Assembly (NCBI RefSeq): GCF_040215105.1
Contig: NZ_CP157875.1
Span: forward strand, 3,649,501 to 3,713,500
Direction of reading: 5' to 3'
Source: Aeromonas veronii
Lineage (GTDB): Bacteria > Pseudomonadota > Gammaproteobacteria > Enterobacterales > Aeromonadaceae
Length of the DNA stretch: 64,000 nucleotides
Within the stretch, counting starts at the first letter, position 1. Each line of letters starts with the position of its first letter. The notes below the pieces were generated by a model, which ran no database searches, had not been told where the DNA came from, and saw nothing but the letters and a program-made list of their open reading frames with translations. The translations under genes and the position numbers were made by a program. Positions 17,983 through 27,138 of this stretch are shown here, piece by piece.

Positions 17983-18010
17983 AAAAGGCCGGACATCCGT
18001 CCAGCCTTTT
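17983..18010 (-). terminator. Terminator of ynjE
   Basis: An imperfect hairpin (AAAAGGC.GGAC / GTCC.GCCTTTT) with A/T tracts on both sides, 20 bases beyond the minus-strand stop. Confidence 0.65.
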
Positions 18011-18030
18011 CACTCGGGCAACGGGGGTCG

Positions 18031-19323
18031 TCAGCTGTTGGGCTGACGCTCGCCGGTGATGGTGGGATTCTTGGGATCCATGCTCCACTCGTACCAGCCG
18101 CCGTCGTAGACGCTGATCCGCTTCCAGTCCATCAGCCAGGCGTAGAAGAAGGCCTCGGAGGCGCGCCAGCCGGTACCGCAATAGAAGGCGGCCTGCTGGG
18201 TCGGTTCGATGTCCCACTCATCCCACATGGCGAGGATCTCGCGGGCGGGCTTCATGGTGCCATCCGGGTTGTGGAAGTCGCTCATGCTGTTGGCATCCAC
18301 GCCACCCCGACCCCACTTGGCGCCGGGAATGTCACCCTTGGGCTTGATGTAGCTATAGCCGGATGTCTTGCCGACGAACTCGTCCCAGGTGCGTACGCTG
18401 ACCAAGGCGCCATCCGGCTGCTTGAGCAGCGCCTTGGCCTGGTCCAGGGAGGTGAGGTATTCCGGGTGAGCCGGTATGGTCACGCCGAAATCCTTGGCCG
18501 GCTTGAAGGTGTTGGCCAGACCGGTTTCGGTGCGCAGGTGCTGCATGAACCAGGCGTCGAGGCCGCCATCCAGCAGGCGCACGTCCTCCACCCCCGCATA
18601 CATCATCAGGTGGGCGGCACGGGCCGCCGCCATGGTGTTGCGACCATAGAGGATGACGGTGGTGTCGTGGCGGATGCCGTTCTCCAGCAGCAGCTTCTTG
18701 AGCGCCTCGTCAGAGACCTTGTTCCAGAGCGGCTCCTCTTCGAGGCTATTGGTGTCGATGTAACCCGCCCCCGGGATATGGCTCAGCAGATAGGCCTTGG
18801 GGGCGCCCCACGCCACTTCGAACAGCTTCCAGTCTCCCTTGGGTGCAGCCACCACCGGTTTGCCGGCTTGCAGGTCCGCCAGCCAGAGGGGATGGACCAG
18901 CTGCTGCCAGCGGGCCAGGTGCTCACGCGGGGCGCTCTTCCAGTCCTGCAGCTCGAACAGCTGCTTGATGCCCTGCTGGCGCAGCAGGCGGGCCACCTCG
19001 GCCACACCGCGGGATTCCCCGTAGAGCGCCACCGGCTTGTCCGCCGACAACCCCTTGTCCTTGAGCGCCTTCACCCACTCCTCGTCACTGTATTTCCATT
19101 CGGCGGAGAGGTTTTCCGCCCCCGCCACATGACCACCCTGCTGCTCATCCGCCATCGGCCAGCCCTGATAGAGATAGCTCGGACGGGTATCCAGGATAAC
19201 CGTCCCCTTGGCCGTGGCATCGGCCACGGAGAGAAGGGGCAATTCAGCGGCCAGCGCCGGCAAGGCACTCCACAGCGACAGGGTGGCCAGAGCAGCCCGC
19301 AACAGCGTCATTACTCGTTTCAT
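18031..19323 (-). CDS. ynjE: Thiosulfate sulfurtransferase with tandem rhodanese domains (YnjE)
   Basis: A 430-residue exported rhodanese. The start at 19323 (MKRVMTLLRAALATLSLW) yields a signal peptide with an ALA cleavage site; a longer in-frame start adds nine residues without reason. Three rhodanese-like modules are visible: VILDTRPSYLYQGW near the N-terminus, VILYGRNTMAAAR in the middle and FYCGTGWRASEAFFYAW at the end. Only the last has the active-site Cys (Cys382), as in E. coli YnjE, which has about the same length and three domains with one active site. It transfers sulfane sulfur in the periplasm. The neighbour glsB lies 34 bases upstream on the same strand, so cotranscription is possible. 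Confidence 0.9.
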   Translation of the reverse strand: MKRVMTLLRAALATLSLWSALPALAAELPLLSVADATAKGTVILDTRPSYLYQGWPMADEQQGGHVAGAENLSAEWKYSDEEWVKALKDKGLSADKPVALYGESRGVAEVARLLRQQGIKQLFELQDWKSAPREHLARWQQLVHPLWLADLQAGKPVVAAPKGDWKLFEVAWGAPKAYLLSHIPGAGYIDTNSLEEEPLWNKVSDEALKKLLLENGIRHDTTVILYGRNTMAAARAAHLMMYAGVEDVRLLDGGLDAWFMQHLRTETGLANTFKPAKDFGVTIPAHPEYLTSLDQAKALLKQPDGALVSVRTWDEFVGKTSGYSYIKPKGDIPGAKWGRGGVDANSMSDFHNPDGTMKPAREILAMWDEWDIEPTQQAAFYCGTGWRASEAFFYAWLMDWKRISVYDGGWYEWSMDPKNPTITGERQPNS

Positions 19324-19357
19324 GGTGATTCTCGTCTTCAAAGTGAACAATCAAACA

Positions 19358-20278
19358 TCAAAAAATGGAGCGTCCGAGCCGCTCGGCCAGCAGCTCGAGG
19401 GCAGCCGTGCCCGCCAGGGAGTTGCCAGCCTTGTTGAGCTCGGGTGACCAGACACAGACACACAATTCGCCGGGGATGAGCGCCATGATGCCGCCGCCGA
19501 CCCCGGATTTGCCCGGCATGCCCACGCGATAGGCAAAATCCCCCGCCTCGTCGTAAAGACCGCAGGTGGCCAGCAGGGCATTGACCTGTTTGGCGGTGCG
19601 GGCCGGCAACAACGGCGTACTCTCACCGAGCGGCACCCCGCGGTTGGCCAGATAGATGAAAGTACGGGCAAGATCGGCGCAGCTCATTCGGATGGCGCAA
19701 GCATTGAAGTAGCTTTGCAGCACCTTGTCCACTTCGTTTTCGAAGTTGCCATAGGCCTTCATCAAATAGGCGATGGCGGCATTGCGGGCGGCGTGCTGAT
19801 ACTCGGAGCGCGCCACCACCTGATCCGCGATGATGGCCGGGTTGCCACTGAGGCGACGAACCAGCTCCAGGGTGCGCTGACGCGGGGCGGTGAGCCGGGT
19901 CTCCAGCAGATCGCTCACCACCAGGGCGCCGGCGTTGATGAAGGGATTGCGCGGTATGCCCTGCTCGAACTCGAGCTGCACCAGGGAGTTGAACGGCTGG
20001 CCGGAGGGCTCCTTGCCGACCCGGCGCCAGATCTCCTCCTCCTGATAGAGGGTCAGGGCCAGGGTGAGGCTCAGGGCCTTGGAGATACTCTGAATGGAGA
20101 AAGGCTCGAAGGCGTCACCGGCGGTGAACAGCTCTCCCTCCACGGTGCAGACCGCAATGCCCAGCCTGTCGGCCGGCACCTGGGCCAGTGCGGGAATGTA
20201 ATCGGCCACCTTGCCTTGCCCCAGCAAGGGGCGAACCTGCTCAAGAATGCTGGCCAGTAATTCGGATGACAACACCAT
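19358..20278 (-). CDS. glsB: Glutaminase (GlsB type)
   Basis: Hydrolyses glutamine to glutamate and ammonia in the cytoplasm. The start at 20278 ([19 protein letters not shown]) gives 306 residues, close to the 308 of E. coli GlsB; an ATG at 20290 would add four residues. The Ser-x-x-Lys catalytic pair is in [11 protein letters not shown] near residues 63-69. Other family motifs are [24 protein letters not shown], and the glycine-rich [12 protein letters not shown] near the C-terminus. It lies between a terminator (upstream side) and ynjE (34 bases downstream). Confidence 0.93.
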   Translation of the reverse strand: MVLSSELLASILEQVRPLLGQGKVADYIPALAQVPADRLGIAVCTVEGELFTAGDAFEPFSIQSISKALSLTLALTLYQEEEIWRRVGKEPSGQPFNSLVQLEFEQGIPRNPFINAGALVVSDLLETRLTAPRQRTLELVRRLSGNPAIIADQVVARSEYQHAARNAAIAYLMKAYGNFENEVDKVLQSYFNACAIRMSCADLARTFIYLANRGVPLGESTPLLPARTAKQVNALLATCGLYDEAGDFAYRVGMPGKSGVGGGIMALIPGELCVCVWSPELNKAGNSLAGTAALELLAERLGRSIF

Positions 20279-20321
20279 CGACGATTCCATGACAAAAACC
20301 GGTGAGCCTGCGCCCACCGAC

Positions 20322-20346
20322 AAAAATCCCGCCGGTGGCGGGATTT
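20322..20346 (-). terminator. Terminator of trmB-yggL
   Basis: A perfect AAAATCCCGCC / GGCGGGATTTT hairpin with a three-base loop, 26 bases after the yggL stop in minus orientation and just upstream of glsB. Confidence 0.85.
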
Positions 20347-20372
20347 TCCTGTTGCCCTGCGGGCGGTTTGAC

Positions 20373-20705
20373 TCAGGCCGGCTCGCCGTACCAGAGGTCA
20401 AACAATTCGGTGACCACCACGGCTTCCAACCCCTTGCCAGCCAGCCAGGACTGGACGGCGGCGCGGTCTTCCTCGGTGCATTTGCCGAGTTGCTGGGTGC
20501 AGATCATGCCTTCCCAGGCCAGATGGCCGGAGCCGGCAAAGGCCAGCTTGCGGGGCTCGATGACCTCGTCGATGAAGGTATCGACCACGTTATCGATGGT
20601 CTCTTCGGCGGTACCGACCGGGAAGTTGAAACTGATGTCGAACCCCATTTCCTGGAATTCATCGACGCGCAGTTTCTTACGCAGACGGCGACTACGATTG
20701 GCCAT
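20373..20705 (-). CDS. yggL: YggL family protein (DUF469, ribosome-associated)
   Basis: A 110-residue protein with the start [20 protein letters not shown] and the conserved [12 protein letters not shown] segment of the YggL family. E. coli YggL binds the 50S subunit and has been proposed to aid ribosome assembly. A strong ribosome-binding site (AAGGAG) precedes the ATG by five bases. It follows trmB by 29 bases, the same gene pair as in E. coli, and is closed by a hairpin terminator. Confidence 0.92.
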   Translation of the reverse strand: MANRSRRLRKKLRVDEFQEMGFDISFNFPVGTAEETIDNVVDTFIDEVIEPRKLAFAGSGHLAWEGMICTQQLGKCTEEDRAAVQSWLAGKGLEAVVVTELFDLWYGEPA

Positions 20706-20734
20706 GACAGCTCCTTAGGTTAGTTGACGGGTGA

Positions 20735-21448
20735 TTAGCTAACGCGCTTGAAAATCAGATCCCAAACCCCGTGCCCCAGACGATGGCCACGTTGTTCGAA
20801 TTTGGTCAGGGGACGCCACTCGGGACGGGGCACCCAGTTGCCGCTCTCGGCCGTGTTCTCGTAGCCTTCGGCGGCACTCATCACTTCCAGCATATGCTCG
20901 GCATAGTTTTCCCAGTCGGTGGCCATGTGGAAGACGCCACCGATGGCCAGCTTCTGGCGAATATCCTGAGCGAAGGCGGGTTGCACGATGCGGCGCTTGT
21001 GGTGGCGGCTCTTGTGCCAGGGATCCGGGAAGAAGAGCTGCAGGCAGGCGAGCGAACCGTTCGGGATCATGTGCTCAAGCACTTCCACCGCATCGTGGCA
21101 GATGACGCGCAGGTTGGTGACGCCGGCCTCCTGGGCGGTACCCAAGCAGGCACCTACGCCCGGGGAGTGCACCTCGATGCCGATGAAGTTCTTCTCGGGG
21201 GCATTCTTGGCCATCTCCACCAGGGAGGCGCCCATGCCAAAGCCAATCTCCAGCACCACGGGTGCCTCGCGGCCAAACAGCGCCACCATGTCCAGCGGCG
21301 CCGGTGCGAAATCGATGCCCATGACCGGCCAGAGTTCTTCCAGGGCCTTCTCCTGCCCCTTGGTCAGGCGGCCTTCGCGACGGACGAAGCTGCGAACCTT
21401 GCGCATGAACTTGCCGTCTTCGTTAAACACATCTTGGGTCACAGACAT
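20735..21448 (-). CDS. trmB: tRNA (guanine-46-N7)-methyltransferase
   Basis: A 237-residue SAM-dependent methyltransferase that forms m7G46 in the variable loop of tRNA. Motif I is [33 protein letters not shown] is the TrmB signature with the catalytic Asp. The N-terminus carries the [19 protein letters not shown] segment typical of TrmB. The start at 21448 fits family length. It forms an operon with yggL. In E. coli mutY lies divergent on the other side; here an aminopeptidase gene occupies that place. Confidence 0.95.
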   Translation of the reverse strand: MSVTQDVFNEDGKFMRKVRSFVRREGRLTKGQEKALEELWPVMGIDFAPAPLDMVALFGREAPVVLEIGFGMGASLVEMAKNAPEKNFIGIEVHSPGVGACLGTAQEAGVTNLRVICHDAVEVLEHMIPNGSLACLQLFFPDPWHKSRHHKRRIVQPAFAQDIRQKLAIGGVFHMATDWENYAEHMLEVMSAAEGYENTAESGNWVPRPEWRPLTKFEQRGHRLGHGVWDLIFKRVS

Positions 21449-21708
21449 AGTAAATAGCTCGTTATCTCATCGCGCTGGATCCCAGGCGACATTAATGGAT
21501 TGCTCGTTATTGCATCAGCGCGCAAAAACCGGGGAGCGAATTATCCCAAGATAGGCCCAAGGCGCAAGTGTTTCGCGCAACAAATCCCCCGTCATCGACC
21601 ATTTCCGCCCTCCTGATTGACAAATGCCGCCCCACTCACAGAATCTGCCGGGGGTCGGGTGCATCCTGACTGCTGATAATAAAGCCATACACAACAAAGG
21701 ATTGCAGT

Positions 21709-22776
21709 ATGAAGAAAACCCTGCTGACCCTGGCCATCGCGACCCTGCTGGCCGGGTGCAACCCCTCGGACAACGACTCACAACCTCCGGCGCCCGCCCA
21801 TCAGGCCCATGAGTATCTGGTGCAGCTGAGCTCCGGCGCCGAGGGCATCGGTGCCCGTCCCACGGGCACCGAGGCGGAGACCCGCGCCGCCGCCTGGATC
21901 CAGGATCTCCTGACCGGCTGGGGCTACGAGGTGCAAAACCAGCCCTTCACCTACACCCGAAGCGGCGCCAGCAAGCAGTCCCAGAACATCGTTGCCGAAC
22001 TCAAGGGTCAGAGCGACAAGGTGATCCTCATCGGCGCCCACTATGACAGCACCGGTGAGAAGAAGGGTTCTGAAGGGGCCACCGACAACGGCGCCGGGGT
22101 GGCGGCCCTCCTGGCGGTGGCCGAGGCCCTCAAGGGCCAGACCCTGCCCTACACGGTCCGCTTTGCCTTCTTCGGGGCGGAAGAGAACGGCCTCAACGGC
22201 TCCAAGGCCTATGCCGCCAGCCTGGACGCGGCCGCTACCGCCCGGCTGCTCGCCATGGTGAACTATGACACCATCGCCGGCGGCGACATCGTCTACGTCC
22301 ACTCAGCCCACTCGGACGTGGCCGAGTACAGTTGCGCCGATCCGAGCCGCTACAGCTTCGATCCCAAGGTGCGGGATCGCCTGCTGGCGCTCTCCAAGAG
22401 CACGGCGACCCCCTTCGCCATCCACCCGAGCTACCCCGGCTATCCGGAAGGGGAGACCGGCAGCTGGTCGGATCATGCCCCCTTCGCCTGCCTCGGGGTG
22501 CCCATCGCCTACGTGGAGGCCACCAACTTCACCATCGACGGGGAAGATGGCTACGACGGCTACTCCCAGAGCACCCATCCGGCGCTGTGGGACTGCTACG
22601 ACGAGGCAACCAAGAGCGCCTGCGATCGGGACAGCGAGACCCAATGGGGCAAGATCTGGCACACCGAGCACGACCGCCTCGACAAGATGGCCGAACTGTT
22701 CCCGGGCCGGGTTGAGCAGCAGCTCGGCGCCAACACGGATCTGATGATCCGCTTCCTCAAGGAGCCCGGGCTCTGA
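21709..22776 (+). CDS. M28 family aminopeptidase lipoprotein
   Basis: A 355-residue zinc exopeptidase. The signal MKKTLLTLAIATLLAGC has a lipobox with Cys17, so it is an envelope lipoprotein. Metal ligands of family M28 are visible in order: GAHYDS (His), GATDNGAGVAALL (bridging Asp), GAEENGLNGSKAY (Glu, with the catalytic Glu before it), VNYDTIAGGD (Asp) and SWSDHAPF (His). Four Cys in the last 130 residues may form disulfides. The ribosome-binding site AAAGGA precedes the ATG. Relatives include the leucyl aminopeptidases of Vibrio and Aeromonas; the exact substrate preference is unknown. A terminator follows at 22898. Confidence 0.9.
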   Translation: MKKTLLTLAIATLLAGCNPSDNDSQPPAPAHQAHEYLVQLSSGAEGIGARPTGTEAETRAAAWIQDLLTGWGYEVQNQPFTYTRSGASKQSQNIVAELKGQSDKVILIGAHYDSTGEKKGSEGATDNGAGVAALLAVAEALKGQTLPYTVRFAFFGAEENGLNGSKAYAASLDAAATARLLAMVNYDTIAGGDIVYVHSAHSDVAEYSCADPSRYSFDPKVRDRLLALSKSTATPFAIHPSYPGYPEGETGSWSDHAPFACLGVPIAYVEATNFTIDGEDGYDGYSQSTHPALWDCYDEATKSACDRDSETQWGKIWHTEHDRLDKMAELFPGRVEQQLGANTDLMIRFLKEPGL

Positions 22777-22897
22777 ACGCTGGGCGATGATCCGCCCCCG
22801 CCTGCCAGCGAGGGCTGAGCGGTGAACGCCCATCGCTTGAGCAAGCCCCCCGGCAGAGGGATTGACGTTCTTTGGGCCGGGGGAAGCCATAAAATAT

Positions 22898-22924
22898 GGG
22901 CAGGTGCCAAACCTGCCCTTTTTT
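22898..22924 (+). terminator. Terminator after the M28 aminopeptidase gene
   Basis: The stem GGGCAGGT / ACCTGCCC has a five-base loop followed by TTTTTT. Confidence 0.88.
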
Positions 22925-23025
22925 ATGGATTTTTGTGACAGCCATTGCCTCATTTCTCAAATCTGATACAAACGGATAACGTGGCGGTTGAATGGAATGA
23001 CCGCCCCCTAGTCAGAGAGAACCTT

Positions 23026-24207
23026 ATGCAGCCGTTTTTCGCCCAGCGCTTCGAGAAAGTCGAACCCTCCTTCATCCGTGAAATCCTGAAAGTTGCCGCC
23101 AATCCGGAGATCATCTCCTTCGCCGGCGGCCTGCCCAATCCCCATCTGTTCCCGGTCAAGGCCATCGATCAGGCCTGCCAGGACGTGTTGCGCGAGCAGG
23201 GTGCTGCGGCCCTGCAATACGCCACCACGGAAGGCTTCGCCCCCCTGCGCCAGTACATCGCCGACCGTTACCTGAGCCGCCACGGCATGGAAGTCAATCC
23301 GGACAACATCCTCATCACCAGCGGCTCCCAGCAGGCGCTGGACCTGCTGGGCAAGGTACTGGTGAACGAGGGGCAGGATCTCATCATCGAGGAGCCGGGC
23401 TACCTCGGCGCCATCCAGGCGTTTTCCGTCTACCAGCCGCACTTCAAACCCATCACCCTGGGCGAAGAGGGACTGGATCTGGCCGCGCTGGATGCACTGC
23501 TGGAGCAGGGCTCGAACGCCAAGCTGCTGTACGGCGTGCCGAACTTCCAGAACCCGAGCGGCGTTTCCTACAGCCGCGCCAACCGCGAGGCCCTGGCCGA
23601 GCGACTGGTGCGTCACGAGCTGCTGATGGTGGAAGATGATCCTTACGGCGAGCTGCGTTTCGAGGGGGAACACCTGCCCCCCATCGCCAAGCTGGCACCG
23701 AACAATACCGTGCTGCTCGGCTCCTTCTCCAAGACAGTGGTGCCGGCGTTTCGTCTCGGCTGGATGCTGGTGCCGGACTGGCTGCGCAAGAAAGTCACCA
23801 TCGCCAAGCAGGCCACCGATTTGCACAGCAACGCCTTCAGCCAGCAGGTGCTGCACCGCTTCCTGACCGACAATTCCCTCGATGCCCACCTCGAGAAGAT
23901 CAAGGAGGTCTACGGTCGCCAGCGCGCCGCCATGGAGGCCGCCCTCGGCCGTCACTGCCCGCCTGGGGTCAGCTACACCCGGCCGGAAGGGGGCATGTTC
24001 CTCTGGCTGACCCTGCCCAAAAGCGTCAGTGCCATGGCCCTGTTCGACGAGGCCATCAAGGAGAAGGTCGCCTTCGTACCCGGTGCCCCCTTCTACGTTC
24101 GCCCCGAAATTCAGAACACCCTGCGCCTGAGCTTCTCCTGCGTAGATGAAGCCACTACGGAAGAGGGCATCAAGCGGTTGGCCCGCGCCCTCGCCCGCAT
24201 GCTCTAA
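23026..24207 (+). CDS. PLP-dependent aminotransferase (class I/II, 2-aminoadipate/aromatic type)
   Basis: A 393-residue fold-type I aminotransferase. The ATG at 23026 starts MQPFFAQRFEKVEPSFIRE, the usual N-terminus of this group; the frame is open upstream to 22945 but lies in the promoter region. FAGGLPNPHLFP and SGSQQALDLLGK are cofactor-pocket motifs, PNFQNPSG carries the PLP-contacting Asn, and Lys236 in SFSKTVVPAFRLGW forms the Schiff base. The sequence resembles LysN/Aro8-type and the catalytic half of MocR regulators, but there is no helix-turn-helix domain. The amino donor is not predictable beyond 2-aminoadipate, aromatic or branched substrates. A terminator follows. Confidence 0.88.
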   Translation: MQPFFAQRFEKVEPSFIREILKVAANPEIISFAGGLPNPHLFPVKAIDQACQDVLREQGAAALQYATTEGFAPLRQYIADRYLSRHGMEVNPDNILITSGSQQALDLLGKVLVNEGQDLIIEEPGYLGAIQAFSVYQPHFKPITLGEEGLDLAALDALLEQGSNAKLLYGVPNFQNPSGVSYSRANREALAERLVRHELLMVEDDPYGELRFEGEHLPPIAKLAPNNTVLLGSFSKTVVPAFRLGWMLVPDWLRKKVTIAKQATDLHSNAFSQQVLHRFLTDNSLDAHLEKIKEVYGRQRAAMEAALGRHCPPGVSYTRPEGGMFLWLTLPKSVSAMALFDEAIKEKVAFVPGAPFYVRPEIQNTLRLSFSCVDEATTEEGIKRLARALARML

Positions 24208-24221
24208 CCCCTCTCGAATGC

Positions 24222-24253
24222 AAAAAGCCAGCGACCTGGGTCGCTGGCTTTTT
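24222..24253. terminator. Bidirectional terminator between the aminotransferase and EAL genes
   Basis: AAAAAGCCAGCGACC / GGTCGCTGGCTTTTT with T run; the converging minus-strand gene ends 45 bases further. Confidence 0.88.
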
Positions 24254-24297
24254 TATTGGCGGCCAGGTTAACCGCGCCATGAGCACGTCCTGCCTGC

Positions 24298-25830
24298 TCA
24301 AGAGGTCAGCTCGCCGATGAAGGCCTTCATCGGCATGGGCCTGCCGTAGAGATAGCCCTGCTGGAAGGTCACCCCGTGCTCGCGCAGGTAGGCGGCCTGC
24401 TGCTCGTTTTCCACCCCTTCCGCCACCAGCTGCAGACCGAGCCGGGTCGCCAGATCGATGACGTTCTCGACGATGTGGCTGGAGAGCGCATCCGAGCCAA
24501 TCATGCCGACGAAACTCTTGTCGATCTTGAGGAAGTCGACCTGGAAGGTTTGCAGGTAAGTCAGGCTGGAGTGACCGGTGCCGAAGTCATCGATGGCGAT
24601 GAAGACCCCGAGTGCATGCAGCTCGGCGAACAGCCGATCGGTCACCTCGTCCGCGATAATCAGCTCCCGCTCGGTCAGCTCCAGCACCAGCTTGATGGGA
24701 TTGGCCTTGAAGGCGTCGATGAAGTCGCGACAATCCTCCACCAGGCTGAGATCCTTGCAGTGGCTGGCACTGATGTTGAACCCAAAATGGAAGCCTTTGG
24801 GCAGGGTATGGACCCGGCCGCTGAACTGCTCGCGCACCTGCTGCATCAAGGAGCGGGTCATGGGCACGATGAGACCGCACTCTTCCGCCATGGGAATGAA
24901 GCGATCCGGCGCTATCATGCCCTGACGGGGGTGCTGCCAGCGCATCAGCACTTCGCAGCCGCTCCAGTGAACGTCTTCACCCGTCACCACGGGTTGCAGA
25001 TAGGGAATGAACTCCTGCTTGTCCAGGGCGCGCCGAAACTCTTGCTGCGGTGAGGCGGCACGCCCCGTCAGCCAGAAGGCCCAGCAACCAAACAGCAGAC
25101 TCAGCAGGGGATAGAGGATCAAACTGACTTTGGAGTAGTCCCAGACATGGGCGACATGGTCTTGGTTCGAAATGGCGGTGACCACCTTGAAGGGATACTT
25201 CCCGGACGCTAGCTCCATGTAGCCCTGAGTGTCAGGGGTGAGCAGTTGCTCGGTGAGCTGGCTGTCGCGCAGCAGCATCTGCGGACCCACCACCAGCCCG
25301 AGCGGCGAGTTGCGGCTCATCATATCCAGAATATTGAGCAGGTAGTAGCCATCCACCCCCACCAGCACACTGAACTTGCCCACCTCCTGGCGGTAGACGA
25401 TGAGCGGCCGCTTCGGGGTCACCGGGTTGCCCCGCATGAGATCGAGCTTGCCATCCACATAGTCGTCAAGATCTATCTCCCCCTTGACCGGACCATAGAG
25501 AGAAGTGCAATAGATGGTCTCGCCCTCGGTCAGGTTGACGCTGCGCACATCCGGCACCGTCGCCACCTGATCCCGCAGTCCCTGCATGACCTCGAGACAA
25601 GGTTTGCCCGCGCTCCCCATCACAGCCGAGGCGGCCAGACTGGCATTGTCCAGGGTGCGATCAAACATGTCTCGAGCATGCAGCAAACGTTGTTGTGCAT
25701 CCTGTGTCACCCCGTTCATGGTCTGCCAGATAACAATTGCAATCCCAAGCACCATGGGCAGCAAGCCAGCCAGCACGGAAAACACCAGACGGCGATAGTA
25801 TTGGCGCACTCTCAGACGATGAAACGGCAT
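24298..25830 (-). CDS. CSS-motif EAL-domain c-di-GMP phosphodiesterase
   Basis: A 510-residue membrane protein (start ATG at 25830). It has a TM helix at about 15-40, a periplasmic sensor domain with two Cys (GKPCLEV and YCTSLYG, the CSS-type pair), a second TM near 230-250, and a cytoplasmic EAL domain from about 265. EAL motifs are present: EVLMRW in place of EALLRW, VLELTERE, IDDFGTGHSSLTYL, DFLKIDKSFV and VAEGVENEQQ, so the metal and catalytic residues look intact. The family (PdeC, PdeB and relatives in E. coli) hydrolyses c-di-GMP and is regulated by periplasmic disulfide state. It stands alone, converging on the aminotransferase gene. The role in biofilm or motility is inference. Confidence 0.9.
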   Translation of the reverse strand: MPFHRLRVRQYYRRLVFSVLAGLLPMVLGIAIVIWQTMNGVTQDAQQRLLHARDMFDRTLDNASLAASAVMGSAGKPCLEVMQGLRDQVATVPDVRSVNLTEGETIYCTSLYGPVKGEIDLDDYVDGKLDLMRGNPVTPKRPLIVYRQEVGKFSVLVGVDGYYLLNILDMMSRNSPLGLVVGPQMLLRDSQLTEQLLTPDTQGYMELASGKYPFKVVTAISNQDHVAHVWDYSKVSLILYPLLSLLFGCWAFWLTGRAASPQQEFRRALDKQEFIPYLQPVVTGEDVHWSGCEVLMRWQHPRQGMIAPDRFIPMAEECGLIVPMTRSLMQQVREQFSGRVHTLPKGFHFGFNISASHCKDLSLVEDCRDFIDAFKANPIKLVLELTERELIIADEVTDRLFAELHALGVFIAIDDFGTGHSSLTYLQTFQVDFLKIDKSFVGMIGSDALSSHIVENVIDLATRLGLQLVAEGVENEQQAAYLREHGVTFQQGYLYGRPMPMKAFIGELTS

Positions 25831-26118
25831 AATCCCCCACAATCAAAACGGCGAAAAAAACAGCCAAGTTTACAGCCTGACATCGCCTTGGCAAGGAAGA
25901 ACAGGTTCAACCGCCAGCTCGACTGGCATGAAACGCTCCTCAAATACACCTTGTAGACATATCTTTCCCGGCCAAATGCAATGAGTTCAACCCCTGTTGC
26001 AAGGCCGGACCAGTGAAGTACCCAACTCCATGAAAAATCATAACACTCGCAAAAACAGCCGCTTGTTCATCGAGGCCTGGCCCTCTAGAGTAGAGTCAAC
26101 GACATCGGGAGGCTCGGC

Positions 26119-27024
26119 ATGAAGATACTGATCACGGGGGGGACAGGGTTTATCGGCCGTCGTCTCGTGGCACACCTCAAGGTTGCCCACGAGGTATGGG
26201 TACTGACCCGCCAGGGCAGCCGCGCCTACGAGCTGCTCGGCCACGACGTCAAACTGCTGGACAACCTGGACCGGCTGGACGATCTCAACGACGTGGACAT
26301 CGTCATCAACCTGGCCGGGGAACCCATCGCCGCAGGGCGCTGGAGCGAGCAGCGCAAACAGCAGCTGTGCAACAGCCGCTGGCTGCTCACCGAGCAGCTG
26401 GTCGATCTCATCAAGCTCTCCAACCGGCCGCCCCGGCTGCTGCTCAATGCCTCCGCCATCGGCTGGTATGGCCGCCAGGATGGCACTGCGCTGGATGAGA
26501 GCTGCCAGCAGCCCCATGACGAGTTTACCCACCAGCTCTGCCAGCGCTGGGAGCAGCTCGCCCTCCGGGCCAAAAGCCCTAGGACCCGGGTCTGCATCGT
26601 GCGCATCGGCCTGGTGCTCGGTCAGGATGGCGGTGCCCTGCCCAAGTTGCTGCCCCCCTATCGTCTCGGCCTCGGCGGCCCCATGGGTTCGGGCAAGCAG
26701 ATGATGAGCTGGATCCACGTGCAGGATCTGGTGCGCGCCATGCTGTTTTTGCTGGAGCACGACGAGTGCGAGGGCATCTTCAACGGTACAGCCCCCGGCC
26801 CCGTCGACAACAACAGCTTCAGCCTGCGTCTGGCCCAGACCCTGCGCCGCCCGCACCTGCTGCGAGTGCCGGCCGCCGCCCTGCGCCTGCTGATGGGAGA
26901 GGCGGCGGATCTGCTGCTCACCGGCCAGCATGTGCTCCCCGCCCGCCTGCAACAGGCGGGGTTCCATTTCACCTACCCGGCCCTGCCCCAGGCGCTGGAG
27001 AATCTGCTGCGTACCCCACGCTGA
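26119..27024 (+). CDS. yfcH: TIGR01777-family SDR epimerase-like protein (YfcH)
   Basis: A 301-residue extended SDR protein. The dinucleotide-binding motif ILITGGTGFIGRRL is at the N-terminus, DIVINLAGEPIAAGRW follows at about 68-84, and SAIGWYG replaces the classic SYK/YxxxK region. A C-terminal DUF1731-like segment (RVPAAALRLLMGEAADLLLTG) completes the family layout. The ribosome-binding site GGGAGG lies six bases before ATG. The in vivo substrate is unknown. About 290 bases upstream separate it from the divergent EAL gene; no further feature is seen there. Confidence 0.9.
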   Translation: MKILITGGTGFIGRRLVAHLKVAHEVWVLTRQGSRAYELLGHDVKLLDNLDRLDDLNDVDIVINLAGEPIAAGRWSEQRKQQLCNSRWLLTEQLVDLIKLSNRPPRLLLNASAIGWYGRQDGTALDESCQQPHDEFTHQLCQRWEQLALRAKSPRTRVCIVRIGLVLGQDGGALPKLLPPYRLGLGGPMGSGKQMMSWIHVQDLVRAMLFLLEHDECEGIFNGTAPGPVDNNSFSLRLAQTLRRPHLLRVPAAALRLLMGEAADLLLTGQHVLPARLQQAGFHFTYPALPQALENLLRTPR

Positions 27025-27032
27025 ACAGACAA

Positions 27033-27060
27033 AAAAATCCCGGCGCATGCCGGGATTTTT
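27033..27060. terminator. Bidirectional terminator yfcH / ybbP
   Basis: AAAAATCCCGGC / GCCGGGATTTTT with loop GCAT, between two converging genes. Confidence 0.88.
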
Positions 27061-27138
27061 ATGTGACGAAACAAAGGCGGATAGACAGCGCCTGGACCCG
27101 GTAACGGATGGCCGTCCAGGCCATCCGCACGGGCTTCG